Origin: Babesia bovis T2Bo
Taxonomy: Eukaryota > Apicomplexa > Aconoidasida > Piroplasmida > Babesiidae
Assembly: GCF_000165395.2 (NCBI RefSeq)
Contig: NC_067396.1
Coordinates: forward strand, 186,001-250,000
Length of the DNA: 64,000 nucleotides
Direction of reading: 5' to 3'
Made by a program: the position numbers and the translations under genes. Below are positions 53,949-64,000 of the stretch, one piece after another. The first letter of the stretch is position 1, and each line of letters opens with the position of its first letter. A model generated the notes under the pieces. The model searched no databases, was not told the origin of the DNA, and saw nothing but the letters and a program-made list of their open reading frames with translations.

Positions 53949-56193
53949 CTCCTTTATCAAATACGTATACTTCTTGTTTCCGTCTGCGGTGGTTGGGCGA
54001 ATGGCGTGTGTACTTGAGTCTAAACCCTGCTGCGCTGAGTTCGTCGATCTGCCCGCTTCTTGCCTTATCCGAGAGTCTTAAAGCTTCACAGATTCGTGCT
54101 GGTTTTATGCAGTATTCCCTCTAAGACATATTAAATAGAGCTGTACCAGGGACATACCTTTGGCGGCACGACAATGTCCATGACAAATGGCACGATGCGG
54201 ATCTCGCGCTGATGTGCAACATCCAATGCTCTTAAACAGGCACACACTTCCAGGTGAAATGTGGAACTTTCCGGTGTAAATTCCTCGGGTACCTTACCAG
54301 ATACCTGATAACAGATGAATCTCTACTTTACAGCACCATTGGTACTACATGTAGTTACTAGCACTATATTTATACGTGACTTACATATTCAGTGTCGCAG
54401 ATATCGTCCAACACTCGCTGTGCCTGTCTGGGCAGTAACTGCCGTGGCAGTATCCCCAACCTGAATACATGTCTTACCAGATGGTGGCGGCGCTGTATCG
54501 TCAGAACATATGTCTTGGACCTTAACTTCTGTATGGTGTGCGCCACGTGGCGAAGCCATATTGGCATGAATACTTGCAGTGCCGTCCTGCTTGCAAATGT
54601 CATTGCAGCCAGCGGCAGCCAGTTAATGGCGCATATATCGAATGAGGACTGTTTGATCCTGTATGCCAGTAGATTCCACATGGAATCAAAATTGCAATCA
54701 CCTGAGTAATCCAGGTCACCGGCTGCGACGAGGCAGTTGGCAACAACATATCCAAATTCCTTATCCAGGTCCCTGCTGTGTGGTACCTGGGTCAACTGAG
54801 CCGCGAGCTTTTCCAGTGTATGTGACAAGAGCAGCTCGTCGCGTACTCGCACGCGTGCTAAGGAACGCAATATGATTGCCAAATGCTGTATGCGGTACTG
54901 GTCAAAGTTACTGCAAACCTGTTGGCAGAGCGTACCGTAGAACTCGTGATCTTCCAGGCAAGCATTACTATATGCGTCCATGATAGCGGTTAATTCATCA
55001 GGCCCAAACTCCTGTGGGTTGTCTTGTATTCGCTTGGCCATCATGAACATCCAGAACTCATCCAGGTGCTTCGAATGCCCCAATGAGAATGATATGTTAG
55101 CGATACTCCTGGCGTCGATGCGGTGTAACCTATCGCAAACAAAGTCACTGAACGCGCGTATGTGGTCGCAGTTAAGTTGTGAAAAATTGCGTTTGAGCAC
55201 TAGCAGATGCACTATACGGGTTAGTATAGCTTCATCCAGTAGCTTCAAGGAGTCAGTTGGGGAATTGATGTTATGTTTAACCATGGAGTCCACCTTCTGC
55301 AGTTCTGAGGCTACGTGGTCGAAAATCACACTTTCCTTGTGGAACGTATAGTGTATGATTGCGGCACATGAAAGTGCATCTAGAACCAGCGGCAGGCTGA
55401 ACCTTGCGACATCATTTTTCGTTCCTTCATGGGTCATCCACGGCCACGCGTGCTCTTCCACGCGGTGTATAGCGCTAGGGGTTTCTTTTCCACGGCACGT
55501 CTCGCCTAATATATCCCCTAGTAGGCGTAGTGCCCTACTACTGCCAGTTGATCCGCATAGGTATATCAGGCTCAAAAGGTCAGATTCACTGAGTGACCGT
55601 TGATATCGCGATAGTGTACGAACAATGGCTTCTGAGTTGTTACGAGTGTATGGAAACACGAATATAGTACTATGAGTATCCTGCTCTGGTGTATCCGGCA
55701 ATTCAGCATTGCCATCTGAGTTCGTATCGGCTTCATGATCCTTTCGCATTTCTGCGCTGATTGGATCCACTGTACTACCGTTATACAGTCTATCCACGGA
55801 TCTATGATCTAATGCGATGGCGAGATACCCACGAAACCGTGCATGGCCAAGCCAAATATCATTTTGGTTACCATCACGGCCGACGCCTACAGTCTCCTGG
55901 TAGACAATGCGGCTCTGGTATCCTGAGTTATGCAGTTTCGTAGGGCCGCACTGAGGCGGTATGTTCCATAAATGCTCGGAATCCGGGAGACCTAGGTGTC
56001 TAGCAGCTAGAAGCATCACATCATTGTCGGCACGTGTAGACCCAGCAGACACCCTGGGCTCCCTGTTTCCCCAAAGGCTGCAAATGCGCAACACCTCATG
56101 GTTTACACTTTCTGCAAGGCTGCTGGATAACCTACGGGTTTCGACTATGCATCGTTGCTGCGACCCTCTACACACTGCTCTCCCAGCGAGCAT
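53941..56193 (-). CDS. helical-repeat protein with RAP-like pre-domain, mitochondrial candidate
   Basis: Three exons in this reading: 56193-54385, 54304-54158 and 54120-53941 (711 residues). The N-terminus is Arg/Ser-rich (MLAGRAVCRGSQQRCIVETR) like a mitochondrial presequence. The middle has repeated helix pairs (SDLLSLIYLCGSTGSSRALR, ADFVCDRLHRIDARSIANIS-type, QVCSNFDQYRIQHLAIILRS), the layout of apicomplexan HPR/RAP proteins that bind organelle RNA. Exon 2 reads STFHLEVCACLRALDVA and IRIVPFVMDIVVPPK, the stretch that normally precedes a RAP domain, but the RAP core itself (a D-G-P-x-H motif) is not seen. Exon 3 overlaps another open frame. The 5' two exons are secure; the end is not. Confidence 0.62.
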
Positions 56194-56290
56194 ATTAGCA
56201 ACTCTATGTCTATATATAAACTGAGGCGCACATGAGCCGGTAAAATATTACCTATGTGTAATTGATTGGTCAGGCTATTCCCGACCGTGG

Positions 56291-57529
56291 CTACCTGAAC
56301 TCGCATATATCATCCAATGATACTGTAAATGTGCTTCCTCTGAACGTAACCTTGGCAAACGTCTTCGTGACTACGGCCACGTCTACTACAGTGCCAATGG
56401 GTATATAGAACTTTTCGCTATGCTTAGCTATTTGGCGTACAACCTTGCATTGGGTGGCTTCCTGGGTAACCACTGTCTCCAGGCCACGGTAATTGATATC
56501 TACGTGCTCTCCGTTGACTTCCAGTGTGACCACGCGTTCAACTACTTGTATTACAATGCCTTTCTTGCCAAATAAGCGGTGGTCGCGCTCCACAACTCGT
56601 ACATAGAGTCCAGACAATACCCAGCAGCTAGCCTCCCCCGGTCCTCCTGGGTCATGGGCATAATGGTACATGTGGTCCTTTTTAAGTTTGGCCATTAAGC
56701 TGGCATCCGTGAGTGTTGCCATATTCCGCTTCATATGGGCATCAGCCCCTAAACCAGCACGATCATAGGCACGGCGTTTGTATTCCTTCGGTTTGTTCGT
56801 GTTCGTCGCTGGGTTGAAGCCCATCCCCAATAGCATTGCCAGGCCAAATTCCTCAACGGCTACATTTTCATATGACGGTTCCACATCGGTATCCTCGTGA
56901 TCTCGTTTGCCTCGAAGCAGTATTGGTACTGTGTTCGAAGCTTGTTCGATAAGGTCAGTGCCAAACAGCTGTTCCCTAAGCTTCTGTTGCTCCTGATCGT
57001 GTAATATCAGTCGTGCAACTTCAGCGTCACTGATATCGGTGTGATCCTCAGCACCCAGTGCTTCATTTGATTCGCCCTTAGTTGAGATACTTTGATCCGT
57101 GGAAGTGGGCTCTGGTTCACTGGGTATATCAGTGGCTTCCACTGGTGATGGGACTGCATTAGTTACAGTGGTAGTTCCAGTGCTCTGTGCTGCATCTCGG
57201 CTGGAGTCGGTTTTCGGTATTACATTGAGTCCATATTTTAGGTCAATAGGACCGATTTGTGTTGTTGATTTGTCATTTTTATCCAGTCTGTTGGTACATG
57301 GTATGACACTATGCGATAATGTAGGATCTTCTACTAAAGAGCGGCTCACTGACACGCCATCTTTCACTATTTGCATACAATTGCCGGCAATCTCAGTTAC
57401 CTTCACGCGTTCAACTGAGGGCGCTGCTGGATCGTCAGCTTCAAAAAAATGAGTTGCCTTTGGCGCTAGCACACGTGTTGCTGGCGGTTGCTTAGCAGAC
57501 GGTTTCGATATTCCGAAGCTTATTTTCAT
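56291..57529 (-). CDS. GPKOW/Spp2-like G-patch splicing factor
   Basis: One exon; the ATG at 57529 (MKISFGISKPSAKQ) gives 412 residues and is preferred over an upstream GTG. The start resembles GPKOW/MOS2 (a 'SFG..K' N-terminus). A G-patch-like segment VAVEEFGLAMLLGMGFNPA matches the Spp2/GPKOW consensus 'VEEFG-AMLRGMGW' that activates the DEAH helicase Prp2. The second half has KOW-like strands (LYVRVVERDHRLFGKKGIVI and YIPIGTVVDVAVVTKTFAKV). The middle is acidic and disordered. Family members act at the catalytic activation step of the spliceosome. The G-patch is short and lacks later glycines, so it is a divergent one. Single exon, no targeting signal. Confidence 0.8.
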   Translation of the reverse strand: MKISFGISKPSAKQPPATRVLAPKATHFFEADDPAAPSVERVKVTEIAGNCMQIVKDGVSVSRSLVEDPTLSHSVIPCTNRLDKNDKSTTQIGPIDLKYGLNVIPKTDSSRDAAQSTGTTTVTNAVPSPVEATDIPSEPEPTSTDQSISTKGESNEALGAEDHTDISDAEVARLILHDQEQQKLREQLFGTDLIEQASNTVPILLRGKRDHEDTDVEPSYENVAVEEFGLAMLLGMGFNPATNTNKPKEYKRRAYDRAGLGADAHMKRNMATLTDASLMAKLKKDHMYHYAHDPGGPGEASCWVLSGLYVRVVERDHRLFGKKGIVIQVVERVVTLEVNGEHVDINYRGLETVVTQEATQCKVVRQIAKHSEKFYIPIGTVVDVAVVTKTFAKVTFRGSTFTVSLDDICEFR

Positions 57530-57821
57530 GCTGGCGAACCGCGTATGCACCAGAGTCTTGGTAACCAGCTACCGAGACGCGCGCGTGGGCGAAGCGCGAG
57601 GCATTATATTATGTGAAAGTGTACTCCGCACTGCAATTTCAAGCAAATTGCGCAGCGGTTTATTTGTTTAGTCACACTTTTCTCTAGAATGTCATTAATC
57701 CTGTATTTAAGTGTACTTCCATTGTATTGATGGGATGTAGCGGCATCGAGTAACCATTTACTGTAATGCATGTTCTATCATTTTAATATTTAAAATTAAA
57801 ATATGTGTATGTAACATTGCA

Positions 57822-59879
57822 ATGGGATTCTTGACAGTCGGAGCTCCCTTGAGCTTCGAGGAGACCGCAAAACGCGCGGAGAGGATTAGATTGCTAGGTA
57901 CATTGCAACTGCTCCGTTGCTACTTACGTAACCATGCACGCAAGGATCCCGTCAGATGCTTCGGTCACGAGGTGGAGTATATGCTAATTCACTTAAACCA
58001 GCGCACGAGGGAGGCTAAGTTAATGCCCTGTGCACCTCATTTGCTGAAGAATGTACCGGATATAAGCGAGCCTGATGGCGACCGTTTTATATTCATGCCG
58101 GAATTTGCTTCTTATATGGTAGAAGCTACGCCAAAGGAGCCCTGGCGCCTGGACCAGGATTACATTCTGGAGCTTGTCGATTGGTTCAAGGGCGCACGCA
58201 GACATATTCGATCTGCGGTTGAGCGTATGGGAATTCGAAATGTATATCCATTTACGCTTACTTCATTCCCTTTACTTGGTACTCCAAACTCAGTTTGCGA
58301 ATATCCAATGCATCCGTTGGTCAGGGAACCGGCGATGTTAAGTGACTTTTGCAGTGATATTCTGGTAAACCCTCATCCGCGCTTTGGCACGCTTGCGCGT
58401 AACATTCGCTGCCGCCGTGGGAAGAAGGTACATATATATTCCCCACCGTTTATACAGCACGTGGCCATAGGTTCTGAAACCAAGCGTTACTATACCAACT
58501 ACTTGCCTGATTCTGGGACGCCGGAGCGGCATGGTGATGAGTATACCACTCATCAGATGCCTCCCGGGCAGTTACAGCTTGCTTCTAACCCTGTTGCCTA
58601 TAAGCAGGATAACTATAACCCTTCAACTGATGGGAATAATGACTTTTACGGTGAAGCCCAGGCCATGCTTGCAACTGACTTCATTCGCTCTGATACCACT
58701 ATTGACGACCCGGCATTGGCCGAGGAAATAGATCGGCTGGTGTTATCCAGTGACGTCAAGGACATTGTGCCCAAACCAACCGTTGAGCCAAAGAACTTTG
58801 AACCCATATACATGGATGCAATGGTTTTTGGCATGGGTATGTGCTGCCTGCAGACGACGTTCAGTTGCGTTGATGAAGCGGAAGCACGGTACCTCTACGA
58901 CCAGCTAACGGTGTTGGCTCCACTGTTCCTTGCACTGACGGCTGCCACTGCTGCCCACAAGGGGTTGATGTCATCCCACACCACCAGGTGGCGTGTGCTC
59001 TCACAGTCAGTAGATGATCGCCGTGATGAGGAGCATGAGCGTGTGCCGTTCTCGAGATTTTCTACCGTCTCGCTCTATATATCCAAGGACCCGTTTTTAC
59101 TTGCGAATTACAGCAAGTTAAATGATGTACCTGTTCCGTCAACTGGTGTAGTGTATCAAGCTTGCATAAGAGCTGGTATTGACCGGGTCATAGCACGGCA
59201 CTTCGCTGCAATCATGTCAAGGGCGCCTTTGGTGGCATTCCAGGAGGACTTGAGTGCAGTGGATATCCATGCTACCGACGCCCATTTTGAAGCGTTCCAA
59301 AGCACTAATTGGAATACCGTGCGGTTTAAACCGCCACCACTGAAGGACGGTGGCTACCCGATACCATGGCGAGTGGAATTCCGTTGCTGCGAGGCCCAGT
59401 TACGTGACAAGGAGTCCATGGCCGTGGTGGCAGTAATCGCTTTGATGGTACGGGTTATGTTGAAGGAACGCTGGAACCTGTATATTCCAATGTCATTGGT
59501 GCACCAAAACATGGAAATATGCGATGCCCAGGACGCAATCATGAACCACAAGTTCCACTTTGTCAATAACATGTTCTGCAACAACGGGTCTACTAACAAG
59601 TTTACACTACGTGAAATATTCTTCACTAACGACCACCTAAGTCTATTCTACAGGTGTGCAAGCCACTTGGATATGGAACTTAGGTCGGGAGCTATATCAC
59701 AGGAATCCTATGACGTGCACATGGAGAGCCTCAAACTGATGAAGGGGCGAATGTGCGGCACGCACGCTACAAACTCGCAAGAAATTAGAAACTTCTTCCT
59801 CAGCCACCGGGAGTTTACCGGTAACGGCACAGTATCACAACGAATGGTCTACGATATGTTAAGCGCAATCGCCGAGTAA
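57822..59879 (+). CDS. glutamate-cysteine ligase (gamma-glutamylcysteine synthetase)
   Basis: One exon of 685 residues, the normal length of the eukaryotic enzyme (about 640). Motifs seen are MGFLTVGAPLSFEET, RCFGHEVEYMLI (the Mg-binding Glu pair region), FMPEFASYMVEATPKEPW, FPLLGTPN, HIYSPPF, YMDAMVFGMGMCCLQTTFS, the 'T-A-A-T-A-A-H-K-G' stretch and WRVEFRCCEAQLRDKE. It forms gamma-glutamylcysteine from glutamate and cysteine, the first and limiting step of glutathione synthesis. No targeting signal is present, so it is probably cytosolic. Its stop lies 19 bp from the stop of the convergent AlkB-like gene. Acidic insert around residues 240-300 is longer than usual and probably disordered. Confidence 0.9.
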   Translation: MGFLTVGAPLSFEETAKRAERIRLLGTLQLLRCYLRNHARKDPVRCFGHEVEYMLIHLNQRTREAKLMPCAPHLLKNVPDISEPDGDRFIFMPEFASYMVEATPKEPWRLDQDYILELVDWFKGARRHIRSAVERMGIRNVYPFTLTSFPLLGTPNSVCEYPMHPLVREPAMLSDFCSDILVNPHPRFGTLARNIRCRRGKKVHIYSPPFIQHVAIGSETKRYYTNYLPDSGTPERHGDEYTTHQMPPGQLQLASNPVAYKQDNYNPSTDGNNDFYGEAQAMLATDFIRSDTTIDDPALAEEIDRLVLSSDVKDIVPKPTVEPKNFEPIYMDAMVFGMGMCCLQTTFSCVDEAEARYLYDQLTVLAPLFLALTAATAAHKGLMSSHTTRWRVLSQSVDDRRDEEHERVPFSRFSTVSLYISKDPFLLANYSKLNDVPVPSTGVVYQACIRAGIDRVIARHFAAIMSRAPLVAFQEDLSAVDIHATDAHFEAFQSTNWNTVRFKPPPLKDGGYPIPWRVEFRCCEAQLRDKESMAVVAVIALMVRVMLKERWNLYIPMSLVHQNMEICDAQDAIMNHKFHFVNNMFCNNGSTNKFTLREIFFTNDHLSLFYRCASHLDMELRSGAISQESYDVHMESLKLMKGRMCGTHATNSQEIRNFFLSHREFTGNGTVSQRMVYDMLSAIAE

Positions 59880-59898
59880 AATGGCAACAGGTGTTGCA

Positions 59899-61151
59899 TC
59901 AACGCTTGGCACGACGTATGCTGATGGATACGCGAAGGTCGTTCGATATTTCGCGGATCCTAGTTATCGCAGCCGTGTCGCGGACTATATTTGAAAACAC
60001 ATGCGCACCGCATTGTGGTATTAACTTCAGCAATTGCGGGCGACCGTACAAAGGATCATGCAGATTTATAGGTAAACCGCCACTAGGCTGGTATCCAGGC
60101 TTGTTATAACTCAACAACTTGACAATACCTTAGATAATCTTTACAAACCCAATACCACCTACCATGTAGACAAAACCTAGATTTATCTGCCATGAGGACT
60201 ACAGAACCCGATTCAACTACAAATGATACGGGTATGGTGCTGAGATATAATGTAGAAAACATTTGTAAACCTACCTGTGGTCAGTACCACCTAACATGAA
60301 TATCGCAGGGGCACCCAAACTTATGTTCAATACAGAGTCATCAGTCTCCTCAGCGTCATCCTTGTGTAATCGTAAAAAGTAGGCCTTGCTGTAAAAGTTT
60401 ATTATCGCGGCCTACATGATATAGAAAAACACCGAGCATACGCATACATCCGGAATGTAGTCCTCATTAAAATGCGATAGAAGGTCACGTGTCACATCTA
60501 CTAAAAGTCCAGGAAACTTGGTATACCCCTTGTAAGTCCTTGTTCCCCAACTGTTACGGATTGAGGTCCCTGAATACCAAAACATACTCATACATGTGAC
60601 CGATGGTAGCCCATCTGAGTTTACTAAACACCGGAGAAGCTGGGACAAACGTTGATAATGGATACAACAAAACCCACGCCAAAATGGAGTGGCCACATTC
60701 GGGTCATTCTGGTATAGGTTACTGTTATTAGGAGGCTGCATACGTTAACGGATTCCATGGAAACATACGTTGATGTAGTCAACCAGAGTCTCGAGCAACA
60801 GAGCGTCACATTGCTCTTTGGTGAAGAAATCACGAACTAGATATAGTCCTAAAAGTTACTAAATGACTCCTTGAATGTTTTACCAGGGAATCCATCGAAT
60901 GTGTAGACAGACGCCTGGGTTGACCTTAAGGATACAGGGTCAAGTGGGAGAAAGTGGACATTATACGACTCCACTATTGGCCGTAACTCATGTGAATGGC
61001 TTCCAGAGTCGTCAGTACTTGATTCCGCAGCTTCCAAAGCCTCAAGAAGACCTGATCGAAACGACGGTGTGTTAAGTGATTCCAAAGGTGTGTTCCTTAT
61101 CTCAGTGAAAACTGCATTCGCGTAGCTAACAAAAACTGTATTATCGTACAT
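59899..61151 (-). CDS. AlkB-like 2-oxoglutarate/Fe(II) dioxygenase
   Basis: Six exons: 61151-60884, 60848-60769, 60735-60448, 60411-60275, 60239-60163 and 60128-59899, 359 residues. Core motifs are [40 protein letters not shown] with the metal-binding H-x-D (HKD), [33 protein letters not shown] with the second His, and the final [11 protein letters not shown] with the R-x5-R pair that binds 2-oxoglutarate. Together these define the AlkB family (DNA/RNA demethylation). Each exon junction restores the fold in frame. The N-terminal 130 residues are polar and unlike known ALKBH paralogues, so the substrate (DNA, mRNA or tRNA) cannot be named. It converges on the GCL gene. Confidence 0.87.
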
Positions 61152-61293
61152 TTCATACTAAAATGAAACAGTGTGTAACCCGGTTATCTAGTACCCACTA
61201 CGTTGTTATTGTGCGATTGTTACGTTCAAGGTTATAACATAACGCTGGTGTATGCAAAAGGCGTATTACCTAGCGATCTAGTGCAGTAAGCAA

Positions 61294-62442
61294 CTAATCA
61301 AGATCGATTCCTGAGCTGCCACCCATAGTAGTTACACCAGATTTAGAAGTTGTATGGACCTTAGCACCGATGCTCCTAGCCTGAGCCTCCAAAAAGTGCT
61401 GATGCAACGATCCTAGCTTTTCCTCCAAAGTGTCAAGGCAAATCTCAAGTATCTTTTCAGGTGATATGGCACCATTCGACTCAATGGTAAAGTGGAACTT
61501 GGTCTCGTCAGGTTGAACACGAATTAAATCACGATAACCCATCTCACGGGCTTGGTTCAAACACTCGTCGCAATAGATACAGTTCAAATTGTTGTCGATA
61601 ACTATTTCAGCCTTGGTAGCAGTGGAGTACGCGCCGTGAGGATTTGATAGCTTGAATACCTTACGAGGGCAGCTTTGCACTATCTGCGTCTTCTCATTCA
61701 AATTCATCTTCTCAGCCACCTGGCGGTTAATGGTAATCACAGGCTCCATCTTGTACGCCACATTGGCAACCATCCACTTGGCATGGAATTTACCCAAACC
61801 CTTAGTAGCAGTCATCTTCAAGCTGAGGCACTGGCCACGCTTTAACTTGACTATAGGGATACCACCAGTAGGTACACTGCCGGATTTACGGTCAACAGCA
61901 CCCGTGTGAGGACCATCGGGATTTTGCACGTTCCTTGCAGTGGCATTGCCTGAACTGTTCACCCGCTGAGGGTCGCTGCCCTGATCGCCAGGAGCATTAC
62001 CCAGAGCATCAGCTGAAGGACGTGGTACAGGCATAGGCGCATTCACATTACCACGAGAATTCTCCCAGCTGTCCAGATTTATGTCGTAGTGAGTAACTAC
62101 CCGAGTGTCATCCATACACTTGACGTCCAGGGAGTACTCAACAGTACAGCGAGAACACTTGTCACTGCAAGTGCACTTGTCACGGTACTCGAAGTTACGA
62201 GCGCTACTCGACTCAATGGGTAACAAACCCAACCGGTGAGCAATGTATTCATCATGGAGAACGGATGTGTTCTCCAGTACAGTCACCACCTCAATAGCAA
62301 GCGAAGGAATCTCACTTAACATAATACGACGTAAAGAATTAGCAGTAGCCACATCAGCATTCAGAAGGATAAATATCATTTTAGTGCTGGTCAGGCTCAC
62401 GATGTCAATCGACGGCCGCAACTGACGACTGCTCCACTCCAT
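61294..62442 (-). CDS. RNA polymerase II subunit RPB3
   Basis: One exon of 382 residues (human POLR2C 275). The alpha-like start is clear: DIVSLTSTKMIFILLNADVA, then ANSLRRIMLSEIPSLAIEVV, and the loop HDEYIAHRLGLLPIES. A zinc site follows, CTCSDKCSRC (C-x-C-x3-C-x2-C), diagnostic of RPB3 against AC40. The C-terminal part has KCIYCDECL-type CIYCDECLNQAREMGY and FHFTIESNGAISPEKILEIC. Between them sits an insert of about 70 residues, Ser/Asn/Gly/Pro-rich (SGNATARNVQNPDGPHTGAV), not usual in the family. It forms a heterodimer with RPB11 to seed polymerase II assembly. Confident; the insert is the only oddity. Confidence 0.93.
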   Translation of the reverse strand: MEWSSRQLRPSIDIVSLTSTKMIFILLNADVATANSLRRIMLSEIPSLAIEVVTVLENTSVLHDEYIAHRLGLLPIESSSARNFEYRDKCTCSDKCSRCTVEYSLDVKCMDDTRVVTHYDINLDSWENSRGNVNAPMPVPRPSADALGNAPGDQGSDPQRVNSSGNATARNVQNPDGPHTGAVDRKSGSVPTGGIPIVKLKRGQCLSLKMTATKGLGKFHAKWMVANVAYKMEPVITINRQVAEKMNLNEKTQIVQSCPRKVFKLSNPHGAYSTATKAEIVIDNNLNCIYCDECLNQAREMGYRDLIRVQPDETKFHFTIESNGAISPEKILEICLDTLEEKLGSLHQHFLEAQARSIGAKVHTTSKSGVTTMGGSSGIDLD

Positions 62443-62920
62443 ATTGAATAGCCAAGCAGCCTTGCAACTCTCTACATACGAACTACAGAAAACCTATACT
62501 AAAATCCACGCGTTACCTATCTGGTAAAAAATGTCAACACAATTACAGCCCGTATTGATGCAGCCTATAACCACTCAAATATCTAAATGGTTAAACAGAT
62601 TCCTAAGTTTAATCGTTTATACGCCACTTTAGGAGCTGAATATACGTATTGGTATTATCCTATCCAATGGGAAAACGTTATCCCAGTGTAAATATTATCC
62701 ACTGTAATTGAACATATAATATAGTAAGTAGTGTGGTATAAGGAAGATATTAAATAGACCTTAGTGAAGGCCCCTTACCTAGACCACTACACAACGGTCG
62801 TACACATCAGGTTAAATCTAATGAAAAAAGACCACAGCCAGCGAAATTTATGCATATATAAGTAATAAATACAATAAGTTGAATTGATATATGGTATTTC
62901 GTGAATTGAACATAGTAATG
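62443..62920. other. intergenic, no gene seen
   Basis: A 478-bp AT-rich spacer between the RPB3 ATG and the dihydrouridine synthase stop, both minus-strand genes. No ORF of note, no tRNA and no repeat. It likely holds the RPB3 promoter and the 3' UTR of the other gene. Confidence 0.55.
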
Positions 62921-64000
62921 TCAGTGCAAAGGGCGGTCTAACGCCTCAGGGTTCACCTCATCCATTATCGCAATTGCACGGCGTATATAGTGACCACATT
63001 TGGTGCCACTCCTCGGATAGTCCAAGGTCTCATACACGTTCATGTCAGAAAGCGCCTGGCGAAATATTTTGGTACCGACCTCACCGTGGAATGTACCTAA
63101 TATGGGCTTTACCAACATACAGACATTCATATCACTAGTGCGCGAAGCTTGGGAATCTATAAAGTTGGCATAGGTTTCCAAAAGAATACGACGAGTCTTG
63201 CAAGTTGCTGGATTGGTAGCTTCACCGTAAATATCAGTATCAACACGAACTAACCCACACGGGTTCTCATAAGCCATGCGACCCACCATCACACCGTAAA
63301 CACCGCGACTCAAAGCGTATTTTATCTCTTCCAAGGACTTGATTCCGCCATTTATTGAAATGTTGAGATTAGGGAATTCCTGACATAACCTATAGACACG
63401 CTCATGATCCAATGGAGGAATAGATCGATTCTTCCTAGGGTTTATGCCATTGAGCCATGCTTTACGAGCATGGACTATAAAATCTGTACAACCTTGATCA
63501 GCAACGGTTGAAATGAAATCACGAACAAATTCATAACTGTCATTGTGATCAACACCAAGCCTATGCTTCACAGTAACAGGAGTACCCAACTCTGAACGGA
63601 GGTGCTTAACTATACGACCAACAAGAGGAGCGTCATTCATTAAAGCAGCACCGAAACAGCCTTTACCAGAAACACGAGTAGAAGGACAACCAACATTTAA
63701 ATTGAATTCGGTATAGCCATACCCAAGGGCTATATTGCCAGCCTTAGACAAACTATCCAAATTGTTACCACCCAGTTGCAATACTATGGGATGCTCATTG
63801 GCATCACAGTGCAGCATACTGCCGACTTTATCAGAATCACCGTATATTAACGATCCGTCAGCCATCATCTCCGTCCATAACTGGGCCCTCTTAGTAATCA
63901 AACGCATGAATTGCCTACAAGGCATGAGAACAACAAGTGAATACCTACCTAAACTCATAATAAGTAATATCTAACATAGGTGCGATTTGAACCAAAGGAC
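62921..64000 (-). CDS. tRNA-dihydrouridine synthase (DusA-like), 5' end off window
   Basis: Two exons are visible: the right-edge exon 64000-63949 (reads QIAPMLDITYYEFR, the DusA 'APMLDWTDRHFR' start) and 63914-62921, joined by a 34-nt GTAGGT intron (63915-63948). Motifs continue with LITKRAQLWTEMM, QLGGNNLDSLSKAGNIA, GYTEFNLNVGCPSTRVSGKG with the catalytic Cys of G-C-P-S, TVKHRLGVDHNDSYEFV and NISINGGIKSLEEIKYALS. It is an FMN enzyme that reduces uridine to dihydrouridine in tRNA D-loops. The N-terminus lies beyond the window, so targeting is unknown. About 350 residues are seen, and the family is usually 330-350, so only a short 5' part is missing. Confidence 0.92.

Noticed and set aside
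59881..59994. 37-codon ORF immediately after the GCL stop
   Set aside because: It lies antisense to the last exon of the AlkB-like gene and has no coding signature of its own.
1..64000. tRNA, rRNA, snRNA, CRISPR array, transposon or telomere repeat
   Set aside because: I scanned by eye for B-box and A-box pairs, conserved snRNA motifs, spaced direct repeats, transposase motifs and CCCTAAA-type repeats and found none; a covariance-model search could still reveal a diverged RNA.

Overview
The window looks like nuclear DNA from a piroplasm (an apicomplexan parasite of the Babesia/Theileria group). Evidence: very compact gene spacing; many short GT-AG introns (mode about 34-40 nt, two of only 24 and 25 nt, donors mostly GTAGGT or GTAAGT); an ApiAP2 factor; a bacterial-type ribosomal protein L18 and a Cys-tRNA synthetase that both begin with signal peptides, as expected for an apicoplast; class I fumarate hydratase; a lipoate ligase; and lineage-specific secreted proteins. 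I cannot fix the species. No tRNA, rRNA, mobile element, CRISPR or telomere repeat was recognised. About 42 protein genes are called, on both strands. Most needed exon joining by hand, so exon coordinates are inferences from reading frame, splice-site consensus and family similarity.

Layout. 1-7.7 kb: a partial Ser/Asn-rich protein, apicoplast L18, two small proteins, a RING-H2 protein, TMEM147 and DJ-1. 7.9-12.4 kb (minus): an RMP1/Nepro-like protein, a Sec14-RhoGAP protein and a 10-exon filamin-repeat/coiled-coil protein. 13.6-22 kb: an ApiAP2 factor, a membrane-anchored NADPH-cytochrome P450 reductase-like diflavin enzyme facing FAD synthase tail to tail, nuclear poly(A)-binding protein, an extended CKS protein and a lipoate ligase. 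22-26.4 kb: a large secreted protein in long non-coding flanks. 26.4-31.3 kb: YJU2 splicing factor, Cys-tRNA synthetase, and a helical-repeat mitochondrial protein sharing a roughly 50-bp divergent promoter with it. 32-46.5 kb: mostly small or lineage-specific membrane, secreted or acylated proteins, with a hotdog thioesterase, a twin CX9C protein and a NudC-like protein. 46.5-64 kb: SF3A3, fumarate hydratase, an 854-residue multi-pass membrane protein, a RAP-type mitochondrial candidate overlapping a UIM reading frame, GPKOW/Spp2, glutamate-cysteine ligase, an AlkB-like dioxygenase, RPB3 and a tRNA-dihydrouridine synthase cut by the right edge.

Themes. Nuclear RNA synthesis and processing is prominent (RPB3, SF3A3, YJU2, GPKOW, PABPN1, the RMP1-like protein). 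A second theme is flavin and redox metabolism (FAD synthase, diflavin reductase, DJ-1, glutamate-cysteine ligase). A third is organelle function (apicoplast L18, dual-targeted CysRS, lipoate ligase, fumarase, twin CX9C and helical-repeat RNA-binding candidates). I found no clear multi-gene 'system'. The most unusual signals are the 24/25-nt introns, the filamin-coiled-coil and Sec14-RhoGAP (no visible arginine finger) proteins lying side by side, the CKS protein lacking pocket residues, a membrane-segment ORF inside an intron at 36.1-36.3 kb, and the overlapping frames at 53.9-54.1 kb.
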